From positions 129,434 through 193,433 of the forward strand of contig JASMMA010000005.1 in the NCBI GenBank assembly GCA_030748415.1: 64,000 nucleotides of DNA, in the 5' to 3' direction. Source of the stretch: Planctomycetota bacterium. Lineage in GTDB: Bacteria > Planctomycetota > UBA1135. Both the position numbers and the translations under genes were made by a program. How positions within the stretch are numbered: the first letter of the stretch is position 1; each line of letters begins with the position of its first letter. The notes under the pieces are model-generated. The model worked only from the letters and a program-made list of their open reading frames with translations. It did not search any database and was not told the DNA's origin. This document shows positions 61,460 through 64,000 of this stretch, in pieces.

Positions 61460-64000
61460 TTACGCTTTCAGAATGGAGGCCGCCATTTCTTTGCATTCGG
61501 TGGCTTTTTCAAAATTACCCAAGGCCTTGTGGACTCGAGAAAGGGATTTCCAGGTTTGCCCAACAGACCGGTGACTATCGCCCAAAAGTTTTCGACGAAC
61601 GGAAAGGGCGCTTTCCAAATGCTGGAGAGCCTCTTCTCTTTCGCCTTGCTTATGAAACAAACCGGCAAGGTTGTAATGAGCTGTTGCAACATGGGTATGC
61701 ACTTCACCATAGATTTCTCGGAAGATCTCAAGTGCACGGACGAAACACTCCCGTGCCTCTTCTAGATTGCCAAGCTTCCGCTCTAATAAACCAAGGCTGC
61801 TATAGCCAGCAGCTACCTGCGGGTGCGGGTCATCAAAATGTTTGCGGCGAATTTTCAACGCTTTAGAAAAGCACTCTTGCGCCTTTTCTTCTTCTCCAAT
61901 TCTTGCACAAACACCACCGAGGCTGTGCCAACTTGAGGCAGTTTGGGGGTGGTTGTCTCCAAAGGTTCGGCGACGCACTTGAAGGGCGCGCTCGTGAAAG
62001 TCTTTGGCTAACTCTGTTTCTTCGGCACCCGCCAATAGATTCCCAAGGTTGTTGCAACTGGTTGCCACATGGGGGTGATTCTCGCCATAAACTTCGAGAA
62101 AAATCTCAAGAGCTTCCTCGTAACAGATTCGAGCTTTATCAATATTTCCAGAGCTCGCGTGGAGGCCGCCCAAGTTGTTAAGGCCACTGGCGATTGTTGG
62201 GTGAGAGTCCCCCCACAACTTTCGGAAAATCGAGAGCGATTTTTCGTAATGAGCTCGGGCAGACTCGATATTTCCCCAACGACGCTCAACCAAGCCTAAG
62301 TTGTTGTGGCTTGCCGCAACGTCTGGGTGGTGGTTCCCCAAAATTTCCTGGCGAACCGAGAGGGCTCGCTCATATAAATCCTTTGCGGCTGCAAACTCCC
62401 CAAGGTCTGCGTGTAAAGAGGCCAGGTTATTGAGACAAGTAGCGGTTGCAGGATGTTCCTCGCCATGAATGCCTTGCCGGATTTCTAAAGCTTTTTCGCA
62501 ATAGGTTCGGGCGTCCTCTAGTTTCCCAAGCTTTCGAGACAATGTTCCAAGGTTGCCATTGAGAGTTGCAATGGAGGCATGTTTTTCGCCGTATAGATTT
62601 TTAAACAAAGCAAGAGCTTCTAGATAGCACGGGCCAGCGGATTCCAAGTCCCCCATTTTTCTATGGAGGTTGCCTAGATTATTCCAGCTGGTTGCCACAC
62701 TTGGGTGGTCATTGCCAAGGCACCCCCTTCGAATGTCCAAAGACCGCTGGCTCCACCGACGGCAAGATTCGTAATCTCCAAGGTCATATGTGGCAGAAGC
62801 CACAGCACCAAATAGGTCGCCCAATATTTCTGAGTCAGGAAATCCAATTTCCTCCACCCTATTCGATAGTTTTTCCAAAAATTCTTTTCGGACTTCAAAG
62901 GCGAACTCCTCTTCCAGCAAAGCGCTCGCTGCAAGGCCTGCATGGAGGTCGTTTACTGATGGAAGTTGCATAAGGCCCTCAGTAATCAGGCCCAGGTCTT
63001 CGCCTTCTCGAAGAATCTTGCCCAGCAGTTCTCCTGCGCATGTTGCCGCGCGTGGGCTTCCTTCTTCAATAAACTCCCACAAAAAACCATCCCCATCGGT
63101 GGAAAGTTTCGCCGACAAGGCTGACTGGATGGCACCAACGAGGAGTGGATGGCTGGCATTTTTTTCAAAAACTTCCAGAAGTTCTTTGGAAGTATCGGCT
63201 TGGCCACTTTCAACCAAATATTGCCCAAGGACGTGCTCTAGTAAAAGATCTGCCGTAAAAACAACTTGGCGACCATCATCGGAAGGTTCCTCCGAAAGGA
63301 CACCCTCTTGACGGCTAAGTCGATGATACGGAGATGCAATGTCGGTGCGTTGCAAATCTTCTGATGTTCGCTCGTCTTGAATCAAATCGTCATAGTCAAA
63401 GCGAGGGCTTGATGTTTCCCAAGAAATCTCCGCCAGTTGGCGAAGAAAGCGGCCCCTATCGCCAGATCGGGCGGCAAGGTTTTCAAAAAATGCCTCAAAG
63501 ATTCCATAACGATCTAGCTCCCTGGGGAGCTTTTCCCCAGAAAATGTTCGGAGAAATATCCGGAGAATCTGGGGGTTCGACAAAAGCGAGAGCACGCGAC
63601 GGCTTTGGCTTGTAAGTTCTTGATAATCGAATTTCGGCGCAAACAGTTCGCCCCCTGCATTCGAATATTTTGACCACATTGTTTCTATCTCGCGGTGCGA
63701 AAGTGGAGGCAGGGAAGTGGTTGGAATTCCGCCCACATTTCGCTTTTCTCCTTGCTCCGCCGGGAAAAAGAGTCGCTCCGCTTCTTCAGCGTCCACGCTC
63801 ATCCAATCACTTCCTCCCGGCCTCAAGGAAAATAAAGTCCGGAGGCCGGGTTGACCAAAAGATGCACGACCAAGGCGAAGGATAGAGCGCAAAAGTTCTT
63901 CACGGCCAGCATGGCCCCCAACGCCATCAAGCAGGATGACGAGGGGTTGTTCTTTCGTGCCACACTTATTAACAAAACTGGATATGTCAACAGAGGGGTT
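61460..64000 (-). CDS. NACHT/STAND NTPase with C-terminal TPR array (N-terminus beyond the window)
   Basis: The reading frame is open to the last base of the window, 36 codons beyond the ORF-track TTG (63892), so the start and Walker A lie outside. The visible part begins with a Walker B-like 'PLVILLDGVGGHAG', typical of NACHT ATPases, then 'GLRTLFSLRPGG' (sensor region) and a winged-helix-like segment ending 'VVFTADLLLEHVLGQYLVESG'. From about residue 365 of the ORF-track protein there are roughly eleven 42-residue TPRs of the kinesin-light-chain type ('GDDHPxVAxxxNNLGxL'). Such NACHT-TPR proteins act in signalling, programmed cell death or anti-phage defence. It is operonic with the membrane STAND gene downstream. 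Confidence 0.85.
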   Translation of the reverse strand, partial: NPSVDISSFVNKCGTKEQPLVILLDGVGGHAGREELLRSILRLGRASFGQPGLRTLFSLRPGGSDWMSVDAEEAERLFFPAEQGEKRNVGGIPTTSLPPLSHREIETMWSKYSNAGGELFAPKFDYQELTSQSRRVLSLLSNPQILRIFLRTFSGEKLPRELDRYGIFEAFFENLAARSGDRGRFLRQLAEISWETSSPRFDYDDLIQDERTSEDLQRTDIASPYHRLSRQEGVLSEEPSDDGRQVVFTADLLLEHVLGQYLVESGQADTSKELLEVFEKNASHPLLVGAIQSALSAKLSTDGDGFLWEFIEEGSPRAATCAGELLGKILREGEDLGLITEGLMQLPSVNDLHAGLAASALLEEEFAFEVRKEFLEKLSNRVEEIGFPDSEILGDLFGAVASATYDLGDYESCRRWSQRSLDIRRGCLGNDHPSVATSWNNLGNLHRKMGDLESAGPCYLEALALFKNLYGEKHASIATLNGNLGTLSRKLGKLEDARTYCEKALEIRQGIHGEEHPATATCLNNLASLHADLGEFAAAKDLYERALSVRQEILGNHHPDVAASHNNLGLVERRWGNIESARAHYEKSLSIFRKLWGDSHPTIASGLNNLGGLHASSGNIDKARICYEEALEIFLEVYGENHPHVATSCNNLGNLLAGAEETELAKDFHERALQVRRRTFGDNHPQTASSWHSLGGVCARIGEEEKAQECFSKALKIRRKHFDDPHPQVAAGYSSLGLLERKLGNLEEARECFVRALEIFREIYGEVHTHVATAHYNLAGLFHKQGEREEALQHLESALSVRRKLLGDSHRSVGQTWKSLSRVHKALGNFEKATECKEMAASILKA
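61480..62800 (-). repeat. Tandem 126-base coding repeats (TPR array)
   Basis: About ten to eleven consecutive 42-codon units encode tetratricopeptide repeats with the shared core 'A..YEKALEI...GE.HP.VA...NNLG.L'. Copies have diverged at the base level but keep exact length, so unequal recombination could change the repeat number without a frameshift. Boundaries are approximate. Confidence 0.85.

Noticed and set aside
61480-62800. CRISPR or satellite repeat
   Set aside because: The periodicity is 126 bases, in frame and diverged, and fully explained by TPR-coding repeats.
1-64000. tRNA, rRNA, insertion sequences, prophage genes
   Set aside because: Gaps between genes are short, and no cloverleaf, rRNA core, transposase or phage structural motif was seen by eye. 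Small RNAs cannot be excluded.

Overview
The window reads as chromosomal DNA of a free-living, Gram-negative, respiring bacterium. Coding is dense, GC content is moderate, and many genes are lipoproteins with an '...ACGG' lipobox. An Alternative Complex III, a caa3 oxidase, a B-type diheme succinate dehydrogenase, a menaquinone-style periplasmic nitrate reductase, a sulfatase, a Gfo/Idh/MocA dehydrogenase, an M60-like protease and NACHT/TPR proteins occur together. This suggests a Planctomycetota-like or related PVC/FCB lineage, but that is inference without any search. I see no rRNA, tRNA, CRISPR array, insertion sequence or prophage, and no gene-free stretch longer than 300 bases.

Region 1 (1-9.7 kb) holds a C-terminal fragment of a PHP-like protein, then a minus-strand nitrogen-respiration block. 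Transcription reads sulfatase, then Rieske protein - cytochrome b - octaheme HAO-family cytochrome c, then a strong terminator, then napD-napA-napB-napG-napH. The nap genes reduce nitrate to nitrite in the periplasm. The Rieske/b/octaheme module is a candidate quinol-linked reductase for nitrite or hydroxylamine. Region 2 (9.7-15.9 kb) is accessory: a double-CDGSH protein, an MFS transporter coupled to a Gfo/Idh/MocA dehydrogenase, a divergent OPT transporter and an outer-membrane porin-like protein ending at a perfect palindrome.

Region 3 (16-34.2 kb) is the aerobic chain. A plus-strand assembly operon (SCO, DUF420, diheme cytochrome c, ctaA, ctaB; the first four genes linked by ATGA overlaps) converges on a minus-strand structural cluster. 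That cluster is actA-B-C-DE-F (Alternative Complex III with a fused ActD-ActE), an embedded Rrf2 regulator on the other strand, then a small membrane protein, a second SCO, coxB (with fused cytochrome c), coxA (A2-type), coxC, coxD and a second, extended COX3-like subunit. A lipoprotein cytochrome c lies upstream of actA. Electrons would run from menaquinol through ACIII and cytochrome c to the caa3 oxidase.

Region 4 (34.3-57.3 kb) carries central metabolism: sdhC-A-B, a CYTH protein with an apparently non-AUG start, a glyoxalase-fold protein, an M60-like metalloprotease, a tRNA-dihydrouridine synthase, two cysteine-containing lipoproteins, a SatD-like protein, a mitochondrial-type aconitase, an SDR, a DUF302 protein, an IMPase-family phosphatase, malic enzyme fused to a phosphotransacetylase-like domain, a COG2509-type flavoprotein, a pseudouridine synthase, a methyltransferase and the pntAA-AB-B transhydrogenase. 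TCA enzymes, malic enzyme and transhydrogenase together supply quinol and balance NADPH/NADH.

Region 5 (57.3-64 kb, minus strand) has two large STAND-type NTPases in tandem. One is a NACHT-like ATPase with about eleven 42-residue TPRs that runs off the right edge. Eight bases downstream is a 1369-residue protein with a signal peptide, an extracytoplasmic domain, about nine membrane helices, an AAA/STAND ATPase and a helical-repeat C-terminus. This pair is the least explained system in the window.
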